DNA of 44,847 nt from a virus. A program made the position numbers and the translations under genes. Where the stretch lies: the IMG/VR virus record IMGVR_UViG_3300046500_000124, positions 1-44,847 of that record; one strand, written 5' to 3'. How positions within the stretch are numbered: the first letter of the stretch is position 1; each line of letters starts with the position of its first letter. Shown in pieces: positions 13,691 through 22,378 of this stretch. A model generated the notes under the pieces. That model saw only the letters and a list, made by a program, of their open reading frames with translations. It ran no database searches and had not been told where the DNA came from.

Positions 13691-14643
13691 TGCCATCCAT
13701 AGCCGAGTCAATTGGTAACCAGTCACAACTGGCAAACGGTCTGGCGGCAGGCGTCAATACCCTGTCGCAGTACCAGACGATCACGTTCACGCAGTATATT
13801 CAGCAAATCGTCGCGCCGGATGCCTACGTCTTCTGGGTCAATACCGGACAAACGACGACCGTAGAAGGATCGCTTCACTACGCGACGAATCAGCAGCAGA
13901 ACGAAGACGAGACGATCGCCGTCAACCGCGTGATTCTCACGGCACTAAGCCAGATCGATGATTTCAACAGCATCGCACCGGACGCGATCTGGATAGGCAC
14001 GTTTGAGGGCATCCAGTTCTCGTTCAACACGCGCGGATCGTTCTACCAGCAAGCTAATCTGTACCACTACGAGGGCAATGCGGTTTATCCCGCCCTCGCC
14101 TCGCAGCTTGTTGACAGCATCGAAGATTTGCCCGTTGGCCCGATCGTCTCGAACAGCTTGCCGATCTGGCTGACGCAGACGACGGTAGGAACGGCCACGG
14201 TCCCCGTTTATCCGTCGTATCTCGTGCCGGCCAATGTCGTGCCGCCGTATGTTTCTGCCCACGTCGAGCCAGATCTAACCGAAGTCCCATCGTTTCCCAT
14301 CTACGGATGGCCCGGCGTCACCGAACCGGGCTCGCCGGCACCTCTCCACGATCTGCCCAGCTCGCAACTGGCTAAAGATCGGGTCAGGTTGACGCTGTAC
14401 GGCTTCACGAATCAGATGGCGATCCAGTACCTGGTCTCGCTGATTGAGTATTCGCTGGACAGCAATAACTTCGGGTTCGGCAATTCGCCAGCCATCAAGG
14501 ATCAGAAACGCACGCAGTCAGAGCTGGCTGTCATCGCCATGAAAAAGACGATCGACATTGATGCCTGGTATTTCCAGTCAACGGCCGATGCGATTGCGCG
14601 ACGCCTGATCCTCTCTGCCGGATTCAGTTCTATCAACACCTAG
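13690..14643 (+). CDS. Phage structural protein, possibly tail terminator or neck
   Basis: This 317-residue protein starts at the ATG overlapping the upstream stop. It is predicted mixed alpha/beta, with FWVNTGQTTTVEGSLHYAT and an RLTLYGFTNQMAIQYLVSLI region near 235. A proline-rich middle may be a linker. Its place just before the sheath genes suggests a tail-completion or tail-terminator function. I recognise no catalytic motif. A terminator follows. Confidence 0.55.
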   Translation: MPSIAESIGNQSQLANGLAAGVNTLSQYQTITFTQYIQQIVAPDAYVFWVNTGQTTTVEGSLHYATNQQQNEDETIAVNRVILTALSQIDDFNSIAPDAIWIGTFEGIQFSFNTRGSFYQQANLYHYEGNAVYPALASQLVDSIEDLPVGPIVSNSLPIWLTQTTVGTATVPVYPSYLVPANVVPPYVSAHVEPDLTEVPSFPIYGWPGVTEPGSPAPLHDLPSSQLAKDRVRLTLYGFTNQMAIQYLVSLIEYSLDSNNFGFGNSPAIKDQKRTQSELAVIAMKKTIDIDAWYFQSTADAIARRLILSAGFSSINT

Positions 14644-14669
14644 CGGGGCATGCCCGACTAGCTATCCCA

Positions 14670-14692
14670 CCCCGCCGCGAGCGGGGTTTTTC
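14670..14692 (+). terminator. Intrinsic terminator between neck and sheath genes
   Basis: CCCCGC (14670-14675) pairs with GCGGGG (14681-14686) around loop CGCGA, followed by five T. It divides the head/neck block from the tail block. Confidence 0.85.
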
Positions 14693-14709
14693 TTTTCCAG
14701 GAATCGAAA

Positions 14710-15021
14710 ATGCCCCAAGGCCCAATCGCAGTTCAAGTTATCAGCAACGGCAAAACCAAGCTCAACATCACGACGAAAACCGTCATCAAGACCGGTGCGG
14801 GCCGCGCGCTGAAGTTGTCCGTGATCACTGTCGCGTCCGGTGGTGCTGTCGGCGTCTATGACGCGGCCACTACGGGTGCCGGCGTCACCGCCACGGCGCT
14901 CTTCCAGGTTGGCGCTACGCCGTGGGTTCCCGCTGGCGTTGTCCCCCTCGACATGGCCTACACGAACGGCCTCGTCGTCGATCCTGGCACGGGCGGCGTC
15001 GTCGCGGTCGAGTACATCTAA
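14710..15021 (+). CDS. Small beta-rich structural protein (103 aa)
   Basis: The product is Gly, Ala, Val and Thr rich with alternating beta-strand pattern (VAVEYI at the end, VGVYDAATTGAGVTA in the middle). It has no signal peptide or membrane helix. It lies 18 bases after a terminator stem and 18 before the sheath gene, so it is probably expressed with the tail genes. It could decorate the head or tail. No family is certain. Confidence 0.55.
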   Translation: MPQGPIAVQVISNGKTKLNITTKTVIKTGAGRALKLSVITVASGGAVGVYDAATTGAGVTATALFQVGATPWVPAGVVPLDMAYTNGLVVDPGTGGVVAVEYI

Positions 15022-15039
15022 TAACTGGAGCCCGCCCAC

Positions 15040-16362
15040 ATGGCGACCACCATCACTCCGACGATTGTAACGGTCAATACCACCGTTACGCGCGCGCCGA
15101 CCGTATCCCAGCTTCAGCAAAGTGGTGCGATTGTGTCGACGGGCGGGACTACCCTCACCCCTGGCACGTATCAGTATTGCGGCAACCTCGCGCAGACGCA
15201 GGCCATTCTCGCGGCGCCCCTTTCGTTGACCGGTATCACATGGTCAACGGGTACGGCTACGGCCACGACGACTGCAGCCATTTCTCTGTCTACCGGCCAG
15301 ACGTTCACGACGACGATTGCCGGGGCTGTGCCCGCTGCTTACAACGGCACCTATACGGCTACCGTAACCGGCGCAAACACTTTCACGTTCGCTATCACGA
15401 CGAATCCGGGAACGGAAACGACGCCGGGCACGTACACGCCTCCCGGGTCCGCGTTCGTCAACAACTGCGCGACGACCTTTTTCGCGCAAGGTCAGACGGT
15501 TGGCGTCTATGTGCTGGAACTGGGTTCTGCCACGACGGCTGCGACCGCAATCACGGCCCTCCAGACGTGGATCACGGGTAACAGCAATCCGCAGGTGTTC
15601 TACGCGTATTTGCTGCCTGCTTCATGGGATTCCTCGTCGTCGGCTGCGCTGAACACGATGACGGCGAACTACGAAAGCCCGAGCGGTCAGACGTACTTCT
15701 TCATCACGACCAACGTCACCAACCTGCCGACATACGCGTCGAACAAGGCTGTGTTCGCACTCGTGCCGAGTCCGACACAGGCCAACACGGAGCATCAGGC
15801 CGCGTCGAGCTTCTATCAGTGGCTCGTGAATAATCCCGGCCCGGCCAATCCGCTGGCTCCGATGGCGTTCCGCTACGTGTTTGGCGTCACGCCGTGGTCG
15901 CAAAACGGCAACCAGACGAACATCAATACCGTGCTGACGAACTACGGCAACCTGATTCTGACGGGTGCCGAGGGCGGCGTTTCGACTGCTACCCAGTTCA
16001 AGGGCACGCTGATGGATGGAGAGCAGGCGTCCTGGTGGTATGGCATTGACTGGTTTCGCATTCAGGTCAAGCAGGCACTGGCGAACGCAGTCATCAATGG
16101 CTCGAACAGCAATCCTCCGCTGCTGTACAACCAGGCGGGCATCAACACGCTTCAGGCCATCGCCCAGAACGTTGCTGATTCGGCTGTCAAGTACGGCTGC
16201 GCCTTGAGTGCTGTCGTCTCTGCAGTCCCGTTCTCGACGTACACGACTGAAAATCCGAGCGACTACAACAACGGTATCTACAACGGGTTCTCGGCGGTCG
16301 TCGTTGGTCAGAATGGATTTTTGACCCTGCAATTCAACCTAGACGCACAGCAGTTCGCGTGA
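15040..16362 (+). CDS. Contractile tail sheath protein (DUF3383-like)
   Basis: The 440-residue protein precedes a tube-sized gene, as in myophages. The N-terminal handshake-like region (VTVNTTVTRAPTVSQLQQSG) and C-terminal NGFSAVVVGQNGFLTLQFNL segment fit the sheath fold. Residues about 64-135 are an inserted beta module (AAYNGTYTATVTGANTFTFA) of the type seen in E1 FCCH-like domains, probably on the sheath surface. The sheath contracts to drive the tube through the envelope. Confidence 0.85.
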   Translation: MATTITPTIVTVNTTVTRAPTVSQLQQSGAIVSTGGTTLTPGTYQYCGNLAQTQAILAAPLSLTGITWSTGTATATTTAAISLSTGQTFTTTIAGAVPAAYNGTYTATVTGANTFTFAITTNPGTETTPGTYTPPGSAFVNNCATTFFAQGQTVGVYVLELGSATTAATAITALQTWITGNSNPQVFYAYLLPASWDSSSSAALNTMTANYESPSGQTYFFITTNVTNLPTYASNKAVFALVPSPTQANTEHQAASSFYQWLVNNPGPANPLAPMAFRYVFGVTPWSQNGNQTNINTVLTNYGNLILTGAEGGVSTATQFKGTLMDGEQASWWYGIDWFRIQVKQALANAVINGSNSNPPLLYNQAGINTLQAIAQNVADSAVKYGCALSAVVSAVPFSTYTTENPSDYNNGIYNGFSAVVVGQNGFLTLQFNLDAQQFA

Positions 16363-16377
16363 TAAGGAGAAAACAAA

Positions 16378-16821
16378 ATGGCTAATCCTTATCTCGTAGC
16401 GGGCCCGTTGAATCGAGTCCGATGCCATGTCGTCATCGCAGCAATTCCGACGCTGAATATCACCTCCAGTTTCATGGGCAAGTCATTCGCCCACATCGAG
16501 TTCGAAGGTGACTTCGTTCAGCAGATCGAAGTCGGCACAGGGGTCGTGAATTCCCCCGAGCCGTATGTAATGGCGTCGATCACTGTTGGCTTGCTTCGCT
16601 CGCAAACGCTCGCTTCCGCCTGGCTGTCGCAGTCTCAGGATACGGGCGTGTTGGGCGATGTGACGATTCACAGCGATACGTCGGCGTTTCCGGCGATCAC
16701 GTTAAACGATGCGGCCATCCGCTCGATAAGCCCCGGAAGTTATGACGGTACTGATCCTGTCGTCAGGCTGACCATCCGCGGCACGTTCAACGTGAACGGA
16801 AATTTGTGGTCCTTTACCTGA
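16378..16821 (+). CDS. Tail tube protein
   Basis: At 147 residues, directly after the sheath gene, with a strong GGAGAAAAC ribosome site, this fits the tube subunit. The sequence is beta-rich (LTIRGTFNVNGNLWSFT at the end) with a central helix-poor region, as in the DUF3277-like tube family. It polymerises around the tape measure to form the inner tail tube. A structured RNA element lies downstream. Confidence 0.75.
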   Translation: MANPYLVAGPLNRVRCHVVIAAIPTLNITSSFMGKSFAHIEFEGDFVQQIEVGTGVVNSPEPYVMASITVGLLRSQTLASAWLSQSQDTGVLGDVTIHSDTSAFPAITLNDAAIRSISPGSYDGTDPVVRLTIRGTFNVNGNLWSFT

Positions 16822-16833
16822 TGTAGTGCTTCA

Positions 16834-16888
16834 TGCTGCGGCTAGGGACGCGACCCGAAGCGCCGGCCCCTTACCGGCTGCCGCAGCA
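16834..16888. other. Three-way-junction RNA-like element after the tail tube gene
   Basis: TGCTGCGGC (16834-16842) pairs perfectly with GCCGCAGCA (16880-16888). Two hairpins lie inside: GGG/CCC (16845-16847 with 16854-16856) and GCCGG/CCGGC (16862-16866 with 16874-16878). No T run follows. The layout repeats that of the element after the major capsid gene, though the sequence differs. Confidence 0.6.
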
Positions 16889-16915
16889 CCTCCTAAGGCT
16901 CAATAAAGGGTTGAG

Positions 16916-17554
16916 ATGAAAATCGACGAAAAGAGAAATCTGGTCCTCCCTATCGTGACTGAGAAAGTCACGAAGAAAGTAGACGGGAAAGACGTAACTG
17001 AGGAAGTCGTGAAGCTCTGGGCGTATCACACGCCCATCTCACGGGAAGTGTGGGAGCAACACTTCCGGGTTCTGTCCGCGACAAAATCGGCGCTGGCCAG
17101 CAAAGGCGCGCACTACCTGATGTCATCCGGTCCGCGCATTGCCGCGTTGACGCTGCGCGACGAAGGAAGGAAAGACGCAGCAGTGCGCGGCTCGTTCGAC
17201 GAACAGGGCAATGTGCTCGACGACGAGACGCAATCGTTCTTCGCCGAACTCAAGCGCCTGACGATGGTGCTGTGCCCTGGCCAGCATGGCTGGGACATGC
17301 TCCCGATCGATACCGCTATCTCCGCCGGCAAGATCGATGCTGAAGACTTCGAGGAGCTGGCATCGGCCATTGTTTTTTTTACCTGCAACTATGCGATGGC
17401 GAGAAAAGCCGATCGCGAGACGACGGCGAGAGCCACCGCTTCTGTGCTGGGGGCGTCGATTTCGCAATTAAATCCTACGGAATTCGGCGCCTCTTTGCCG
17501 AGCTTGATGCAGGCCGAACCTACGAAACCGGCAGCATCCTCGATTCCATCTTAA
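16916..17554 (+). CDS. Tail assembly chaperone, upstream (0-frame) product
   Basis: The 212-residue 0-frame product lies between tube and tape-measure genes, the classical chaperone position (lambda gpG). It starts with a beta segment (NLVLPIVTEKVTKKVDGKD) and continues with helical domains. A second coding frame overlaps its 3' end in the -1 frame. It helps assemble the tape measure and is absent from virions. GGGTTGAG precedes the ATG. Confidence 0.75.
   Translation: MKIDEKRNLVLPIVTEKVTKKVDGKDVTEEVVKLWAYHTPISREVWEQHFRVLSATKSALASKGAHYLMSSGPRIAALTLRDEGRKDAAVRGSFDEQGNVLDDETQSFFAELKRLTMVLCPGQHGWDMLPIDTAISAGKIDAEDFEELASAIVFFTCNYAMARKADRETTARATASVLGASISQLNPTEFGASLPSLMQAEPTKPAASSIPS
17449..17455 (+). 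promoter_or_regulatory. Candidate -1 ribosomal frameshift site (G GGG GCG)
   Basis: Five G residues at 17449-17453 sit at the codons CTG-GGG-GCG. A -1 slip would join the 0-frame chaperone to the downstream frame as SVLG-GVDFAIKSYG, with protein-like sequence on both sides. A run of eight T at 17373-17380 (GTT TTT TTT) is the rival site and closer to textbook heptamers, but the -1 frame just after it reads less like protein. Confidence 0.5.
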
Positions 17555-17667
17555 GTTTCATCACGGGCGAAGGGTTCGTCGAGACGTTTGAACGATACGA
17601 CTCGCCATACCGATCGGCGCTCGAGTACCGCCAGCGCTATCTAATTGAATCTGCGAAACGACAATGA
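17452..17667 (+). CDS. Frameshift extension of the tail assembly chaperone (gpGT-like)
   Basis: The -1 frame is open to the TGA at 17665-17667, giving GVDFAIKSYGIRRLFAELDA and a C-terminus rich in Tyr, Arg and Glu (YDSPYRSALEYRQRY). It has no start codon with a ribosome site, and its stop overlaps the tape-measure ATG (ATGA at 17664-17667). This argues that it is translated as a fusion with the upstream gene: about 250 residues in all. This is the common G/GT arrangement of tailed phages. Confidence 0.65.
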   Translation, partial: GVDFAIKSYGIRRLFAELDAGRTYETGSILDSILSFITGEGFVETFERYDSPYRSALEYRQRYLIESAKRQ

Positions 17668-19265
17668 CAGCAAAGAGCGTTATCCAGATTGACGTCGATG
17701 ATTCGAAATTCAGAGAGTTCCATGAACTTTTCTCTGAATACCAACGGCGACTTTCGGAAATGCCAGATGACTGGCAAAAGGTCGTCGGTGCAATAGATGA
17801 TGCCAATGACCCTCTGGACCACTTTGCCAAGTCGTCGCACTCGTCTAAAGAATTCCTGATGATCGCAGCCATTCAGGCGGATGCGATCTCGAAATCGATG
17901 GGACGCGCTACCGGCGTCCAGGACAAGTTCAACACAAAAGCAAAAGACGGCGCAATCCAGATGACCCGGATGCAGAAGGCGTCTGCGGCCATGCATAAAT
18001 CGATCGCAGGCATGAGTTCGGTTCTGCTCAAATTGGGCACGGTAGGCGCAAGCGGTATCGGGTCGGCTATTGCGGCGATCTATGGGGCAACCAGTCAGCT
18101 GGCCGGTCAAAACCTCCAGGCCCGCGGCCTGGGTCTCAAGATCGGGCAAACGCAATCGTTCGGTGCGAACTTCGAAAAGTTCGGTTTAGGCGCGTCCGAT
18201 CTTGGCAATTTCGCCAATGCACAGAGTGACCCTACGAAGTGGCGCGCCCTCATTGCAGCCGGCCTGACGCCGCAGCAGATCCAGAACGAAGATGCCGAGC
18301 AGTTGACGTATGACTTTGCTCGAGCGGCAAGCGGCAAGTATCGCGATTGGCAGAAATCCGGCATGCCTGCGGGCTCCATGGCGCAGGCTTATGGTTTCAC
18401 AGATTTCCTGTCGCTCCAGCAACTTCGTACTGGCGCAAGCTACGACGACTCCGAGTGGATGAAGGCGCAGCAGAAAGAGATCGCAGACGCCAAAAGGAAC
18501 GAGATCAATCAGGGTACCGCCGATCAGGCATCCGATGTCAAGGCTGCGTTGAAATCCGACTGGGCCCAGGTATTAAACGAATTCAATAGTCAACTCGCAT
18601 CCGCAGCTCCCGAACTGAAGACGATGGGCGATGCCGCCGCGGCAGCAGCCGTGAACCTGCTCAAGGTTGCCGGGCCGGAAGCCAAGGCGGTTCTTGACGC
18701 CCTTGAAGGTCCACCAGTTTCGCGCGCAGATGCTGCCAATCCTGACAAGACTGGACGGGTGGCTAGCGGATTGGCTAGATTCGGTTATGGCATTCGAGAT
18801 TTCTTTTCGGGCAACGGAGGCACGCAGACCGCCCCTACGATGAACGCCCTGATTGACTCTCAATACTCGGTCGAATCAAGTCGCGGAAAGCACGCCTTGT
18901 CACCCAAGGGTGCGATGGGTCCGATGCAGTTCATGCCGGACACCTGGAAGGAATGGGGTCATGGCAACGTCAATAACCTTACCGATTCCCAGGATGCCGC
19001 ACGCCGTTACGACGCATTTCTTCTGAATCGGTATGGGGGCAACGTCAAAAAAGCTCTTGCCGCCTACAACTGGGGGATGGGTAATCTGGACAAGGATATC
19101 CAGAAGAATGGCCAGAACTGGGAATCGCATGCACCGCGAGAAACGCGCGACTACATCGCCAAGATCACACAGTTAATGCTCCGACAAGGTCAGAACGTCA
19201 ACATCAACATCACGAATTCGACGGCCGCCAAGGTGGCGACATCAATGAACGCGGCGCCGCACTGA
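17664..19265 (+). CDS. Tape measure protein with C-terminal lytic transglycosylase domain
   Basis: The N-terminal half is helical with a hydrophobic Gly/Ala-rich segment (SSVLLKLGTVGASGIGSAIA, near 115-140). Residues about 393-500 are a soluble lytic transglycosylase domain: ESSRG with the catalytic Glu, GAMGPMQFMPDTW, and ALAAYNWG. It sets tail length and probably cuts peptidoglycan during DNA entry. At 533 residues it is short, implying a tail of roughly 80 nm by the usual 1.5 angstrom per residue rule. The start overlaps the frameshift stop. Confidence 0.85.
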   Translation: MTAKSVIQIDVDDSKFREFHELFSEYQRRLSEMPDDWQKVVGAIDDANDPLDHFAKSSHSSKEFLMIAAIQADAISKSMGRATGVQDKFNTKAKDGAIQMTRMQKASAAMHKSIAGMSSVLLKLGTVGASGIGSAIAAIYGATSQLAGQNLQARGLGLKIGQTQSFGANFEKFGLGASDLGNFANAQSDPTKWRALIAAGLTPQQIQNEDAEQLTYDFARAASGKYRDWQKSGMPAGSMAQAYGFTDFLSLQQLRTGASYDDSEWMKAQQKEIADAKRNEINQGTADQASDVKAALKSDWAQVLNEFNSQLASAAPELKTMGDAAAAAAVNLLKVAGPEAKAVLDALEGPPVSRADAANPDKTGRVASGLARFGYGIRDFFSGNGGTQTAPTMNALIDSQYSVESSRGKHALSPKGAMGPMQFMPDTWKEWGHGNVNNLTDSQDAARRYDAFLLNRYGGNVKKALAAYNWGMGNLDKDIQKNGQNWESHAPRETRDYIAKITQLMLRQGQNVNINITNSTAAKVATSMNAAPH

Positions 19266-19266
19266 T

Positions 19267-20010
19267 ATGGCAATCTCTGACGCATTCCGGTCGACATATG
19301 ACCTCGCCTTCCAGTGCAGCCCAATTATCCTGGTCGACGGCATCGCGTCGAACACGCTTGGTGGGATGCTGCCAATTATCGCCCTGGTTGGCCAGTCGGC
19401 AGCATTCCTGCAGGGCGCGTTGTCCAGTGGCAGCTTCTCGACCAGCGACTTTTTCGCGCGCTTCGTGCCGATTCCCGGTTCGACACTGGTCAATCAGCAG
19501 ATCGCGACGTATTCATTCGCTAACCAGCAAACGGCGGCCAATGCGACGATCCAGCAGCCGTTGAATATTTCGCTGCACATGATCTGCCCGGTGAAGGATA
19601 CCGCCGGCTATCTCACCAAAACGGCCATCCTGACGAGTCTGCAAAATTCGCTGGTGGCGCATAACGCTGCTGGTGGCACCTACCATGTGGCCACGCCCGG
19701 CTACATCTATAAGAACTGCATCCTCCAGTCGATCACTGACACAACGGGCGGCGACACAAAGCAACAGCAGATCAGTTTTCAATGGGACTTCCAGCAACCG
19801 TTAGTAACGGGCCAGCAAGCCACGTTGGCGTATAACTCGCTCATGTCAAAGCTTGCTGGTGGCAATGCCGTATCGGGCGCAACGCCAGCACCTGGCACAT
19901 CCATCTGGTCGAATTCCGCAGTTGCAGTCGGATTTGCCGCGCAAAACGCCGTGCAGGGGGTCAGCCAACTATCTGGCGTTGTCAATCAATTCCTGAGCTC
20001 GCCACTGTGA
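19267..20010 (+). CDS. Baseplate/tail hub-associated protein
   Basis: The 247-residue protein follows the tape measure. Its hydrophobic, Ser/Ala/Gln-rich sequence contains PIILVDGIASNTLGGMLPII near the start and a PLNISLHMICPVKDTAGYL core, similar in style to the T4 gp53/Dit-level hub proteins of Burkholderia myophages. The GTG of the next gene overlaps its stop. The exact role is unknown; location supports a tail-tip or hub function. Confidence 0.55.
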   Translation: MAISDAFRSTYDLAFQCSPIILVDGIASNTLGGMLPIIALVGQSAAFLQGALSSGSFSTSDFFARFVPIPGSTLVNQQIATYSFANQQTAANATIQQPLNISLHMICPVKDTAGYLTKTAILTSLQNSLVAHNAAGGTYHVATPGYIYKNCILQSITDTTGGDTKQQQISFQWDFQQPLVTGQQATLAYNSLMSKLAGGNAVSGATPAPGTSIWSNSAVAVGFAAQNAVQGVSQLSGVVNQFLSSPL

Positions 20011-20282
20011 CGATCATCGCCTTCGCGCCGAACAACCTCTCGTCGCCGCCCTTCTCGACGCCTCTGACGCTTGATGGCACGAGCTACGTCGGGAATGTGA
20101 CATGGAACATTGCCGGGCAACGCTACTATCTGACGATCACTGATGCGCCCGGAAACGTCGCATGGTCTGGCGCAATGATCGGCTCGCCGCTCGGCTATGA
20201 CATCCTTCTAGCGCCTGGTGTGTTTTCCAGTTCTACCATCTTGTACCGCGAAGATACGGGAAACATCGAGGTCAGCCCTTAA
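20007..20282 (+). CDS. Small baseplate protein (91 aa)
   Basis: A GTG start overlaps the preceding TGA (GTGA at 20007-20010), indicating translational coupling. The product is all-beta in appearance (TLDGTSYVGNVTWNIAGQRY), a pattern seen in small hub proteins that precede the hub gene in myophages. It has no membrane segment. The assignment to the baseplate comes from its neighbours. Confidence 0.6.
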   Translation: MTIIAFAPNNLSSPPFSTPLTLDGTSYVGNVTWNIAGQRYYLTITDAPGNVAWSGAMIGSPLGYDILLAPGVFSSSTILYREDTGNIEVSP

Positions 20283-20285
20283 ACC

Positions 20286-21248
20286 ATGTCGCGTTACTAC
20301 GAACTCTCTTTGACGCCTCAAGGCAGCACGACGCCGATCAGGACATGGACATCACACCCGGGCGGAATCTACGATCCAGCAGCGCTCAACATTGAGTATG
20401 ACGCCTTGGTTGGCCCATACGGCACTCCATCGGGCGCATCGACAGTAACGCTGCATGGCATATCCCTGCAAGATCTGACGCAGCCGCAGCAGTTCGCCGG
20501 CATGGTGCTCGAGCTAAAGTCTGGTATGAGGGCGGGTCTCCCGCTTGTCAATCCGACGCAGGCTGGGACGATCCTCAAAGGGCAGGTATTCCAGTGTTTT
20601 GGCAACTGGGAGGGCTTGGAGCAAACGCTCGATTTTGTGGTGATCCCCGCAGGATACACAGTCGACAATCCGGGTAATTTCATCCTGAACTGGCGTGCCG
20701 GCACGAAACTTTCTGATGCGTTGCTTCAGGCATTGGATGTGGCATACCCGAATACGCCGATCTCGATCAATATCAGCAGTGGTCTCGTTCAGAGCTATGA
20801 CGAGATTCACGTTTGCGGCACACTGGATCAGTTTGCCCAGATGGTCGGAGACATCACCGAAGGCGTCTTCGATAATCGCGTCAATATCGGGATTCAGGGC
20901 GGCAAGATCATTGTCTTCGATGCGACCTATTCTCCCTCGCCTATCCAGCTTGTATTTACGGATTTCGTTGGGCAACCCACATGGGTAGCCGTCAATACAA
21001 TTCAGTTGAAGATGGTCGCGCGCGCTGATCTGGTCATGGGCGGAAAGGTCAGAATGCCGCAAGGGCTGCAAAACGCCCCAGGATTCGTGGTGACAGGACA
21101 AAGCGCGTTTCCCTCGAGCATCAAGTACCAAACGACATTCCAGAACAACTTTATCGTCAATGAGTTGCGACAGGTTGGTAGCTTCCGCTCCGCCGACGCG
21201 ACGCAATGGGTCACGATCGCTAACTGCCTGATGAATCCAAATGGCTGA
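20286..21248 (+). CDS. Baseplate hub protein (gpD/gp27-like)
   Basis: The 320-residue protein lies before the spike gene. Its pattern of strands (YYELSLTPQGSTTPIRTWTS at the start, then NIEYDALVGPYGTPSGASTV) and the IHVCGTLDQFAQMVGDI region fit the hub that links tube and spike. The 3' end overlaps the spike start by 8 bases. The assignment rests on order and general resemblance, not on a diagnostic motif. Confidence 0.6.
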   Translation: MSRYYELSLTPQGSTTPIRTWTSHPGGIYDPAALNIEYDALVGPYGTPSGASTVTLHGISLQDLTQPQQFAGMVLELKSGMRAGLPLVNPTQAGTILKGQVFQCFGNWEGLEQTLDFVVIPAGYTVDNPGNFILNWRAGTKLSDALLQALDVAYPNTPISINISSGLVQSYDEIHVCGTLDQFAQMVGDITEGVFDNRVNIGIQGGKIIVFDATYSPSPIQLVFTDFVGQPTWVAVNTIQLKMVARADLVMGGKVRMPQGLQNAPGFVVTGQSAFPSSIKYQTTFQNNFIVNELRQVGSFRSADATQWVTIANCLMNPNG

Positions 21249-21924
21249 CAACTACGCAAAGCTATGGGTCCAGAGAAGCGCAAACCAGCTCGCGATTAAC
21301 CGGGCCCAGCAGGCTATCGCCAACACGGGACGCGCTCTTCCATGTCGGGTGGTGAGTGTTTCTGGGTCTATCGTCACGGTTGCCTTTGAGGTCAACGCCG
21401 CTCCCTTCACGTTGCCGAATATCACGATCCCCAAGGCCGAGAGCCCGTGGATCCGGATGCCGACGCAGGTAGGCGACAAGGGTGTGACGATGCCGGCCGA
21501 TGCCTATCTGGGCGGCGTGTCGGGGCTTGGCGGCGGCGTAGCAAATATGACGCGGCCGGGCAACCTGAGCGCCTTGGTCTTTGTGCCTGTCAGCAATGCT
21601 TCGTCAGGACCAATTGACCCTGATGCGGCCCAGATTCAAGGTCCGAACGGTGCGATTATCCAGACGACGACGGGTACGACGTCATCGATCGTGACTGACC
21701 AGAACGGGACAACCGTAACGTTCGGATCGGTATCACTCGTGGTGAACGCGTCGGGGGTTACGATGACGGCGGGGGGCCAGACGTTCACGTGGGGCGCTTC
21801 CGGTGCAGATTCGACCATGCCTATCACGGCGCCTGATGTCATCCTGCCGAACGGTGCTGTCAACGGCCACTACCACCCTGGCGTACAGACTGGATCCGGC
21901 AACACCGGAAATATGACAGGCTAA
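21241..21924 (+). CDS. Baseplate spike protein (gpV-like) with HxH tip
   Basis: Residues about 30-115 look like an OB-fold N-terminal domain (PCRVVSVSGSIVTVAFEVNA). The rest is a repetitive beta stretch typical of a trimeric beta-helix (GAIIQTTTGTTSSIVTDQNG, SLVVNASGVTMTAGG). It ends at GHYHPGVQTGSGNTGN. The HxH pair near the tip is the motif that binds iron in Mu and P2 spikes. It pierces the outer membrane. Its stop overlaps that of the convergent gene (21921-21924). Confidence 0.8.
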   Translation: MADNYAKLWVQRSANQLAINRAQQAIANTGRALPCRVVSVSGSIVTVAFEVNAAPFTLPNITIPKAESPWIRMPTQVGDKGVTMPADAYLGGVSGLGGGVANMTRPGNLSALVFVPVSNASSGPIDPDAAQIQGPNGAIIQTTTGTTSSIVTDQNGTTVTFGSVSLVVNASGVTMTAGGQTFTWGASGADSTMPITAPDVILPNGAVNGHYHPGVQTGSGNTGNMTG

Positions 21925-22256
21925 TGGCGGGAATACGCTCCTTTGAGCCCGCCATGACGATCTTCCCACATGCTGAACTTGTAGCCGTAGTCGACCGTTC
22001 CATTGTTCCAGTGAACCGTTATATAGCAATCGATCCGGTAGAACCCGGGCCAGTATTCGTATGCTGGCGTTCCGCCGATCGTTTCGATGCGGGATATCTT
22101 CGCTGCACTCTCGCCGAGATCCAGTAGCAGCGGGATATTCGACATTTCCATGTCATTCGCCAGAGGTGCCCTGCAGTTCTGCGGGACTCCGGCGAGGTCG
22201 ACGCCTTGCGCTAAAGCAATGGTGGGAAACAGCAGCGCGAGTATGAGGGGCTTCAT
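21921..22256 (-). CDS. Secreted protein of a reverse-strand moron cassette
   Basis: The ATG at 22256 gives a Sec signal peptide (MKPLILALLFPTIALAQG, cleavage likely after ALA) and a mature part of about 95 residues with two cysteines and a Tyr/Trp-rich C-terminus. A GTG at 22268, overlapping the preceding stop, is the alternative start. It is the last gene of a three-gene reverse operon inside the baseplate cluster. A periplasmic or surface role in the lysogen, such as superinfection exclusion, is possible but unproven. Confidence 0.65.
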   Translation of the reverse strand: MKPLILALLFPTIALAQGVDLAGVPQNCRAPLANDMEMSNIPLLLDLGESAAKISRIETIGGTPAYEYWPGFYRIDCYITVHWNNGTVDYGYKFSMWEDRHGGLKGAYSRH

Positions 22257-22264
22257 GGTTCGAC

Positions 22265-22378
22265 TCACAGTCCACCAGTAGCTATGGCGAATAGCATGAC
22301 GAGTGCGAACAGCACGGCCATCGTTGAGAGAAAGGCGATGAATGTTTGTTTCATGTCGTGGGCAGTGAAGATTTTCAT
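22265..22378 (-). CDS. Single-pass membrane peptide (37 aa)
   Basis: The ATG at 22378 overlaps the stop of the upstream gene (ATGA), and its own TGA overlaps a GTG of the next gene. The product has a short polar start (MKIFTAHDMKQTF) and one hydrophobic helix (IAFLSTMAVLFALVMLFAIA). Coupling on both sides supports that it is real. Small membrane proteins in such cassettes often act in exclusion or toxicity; there is no direct evidence here. Confidence 0.6.
   Translation of the reverse strand: MKIFTAHDMKQTFIAFLSTMAVLFALVMLFAIATGGL

Noticed and set aside
17372-17380. T8 run as the main frameshift site
   Set aside because: Not excluded, but the -1 frame right after it reads less like protein than the 0 frame does, so the G5 site is preferred.
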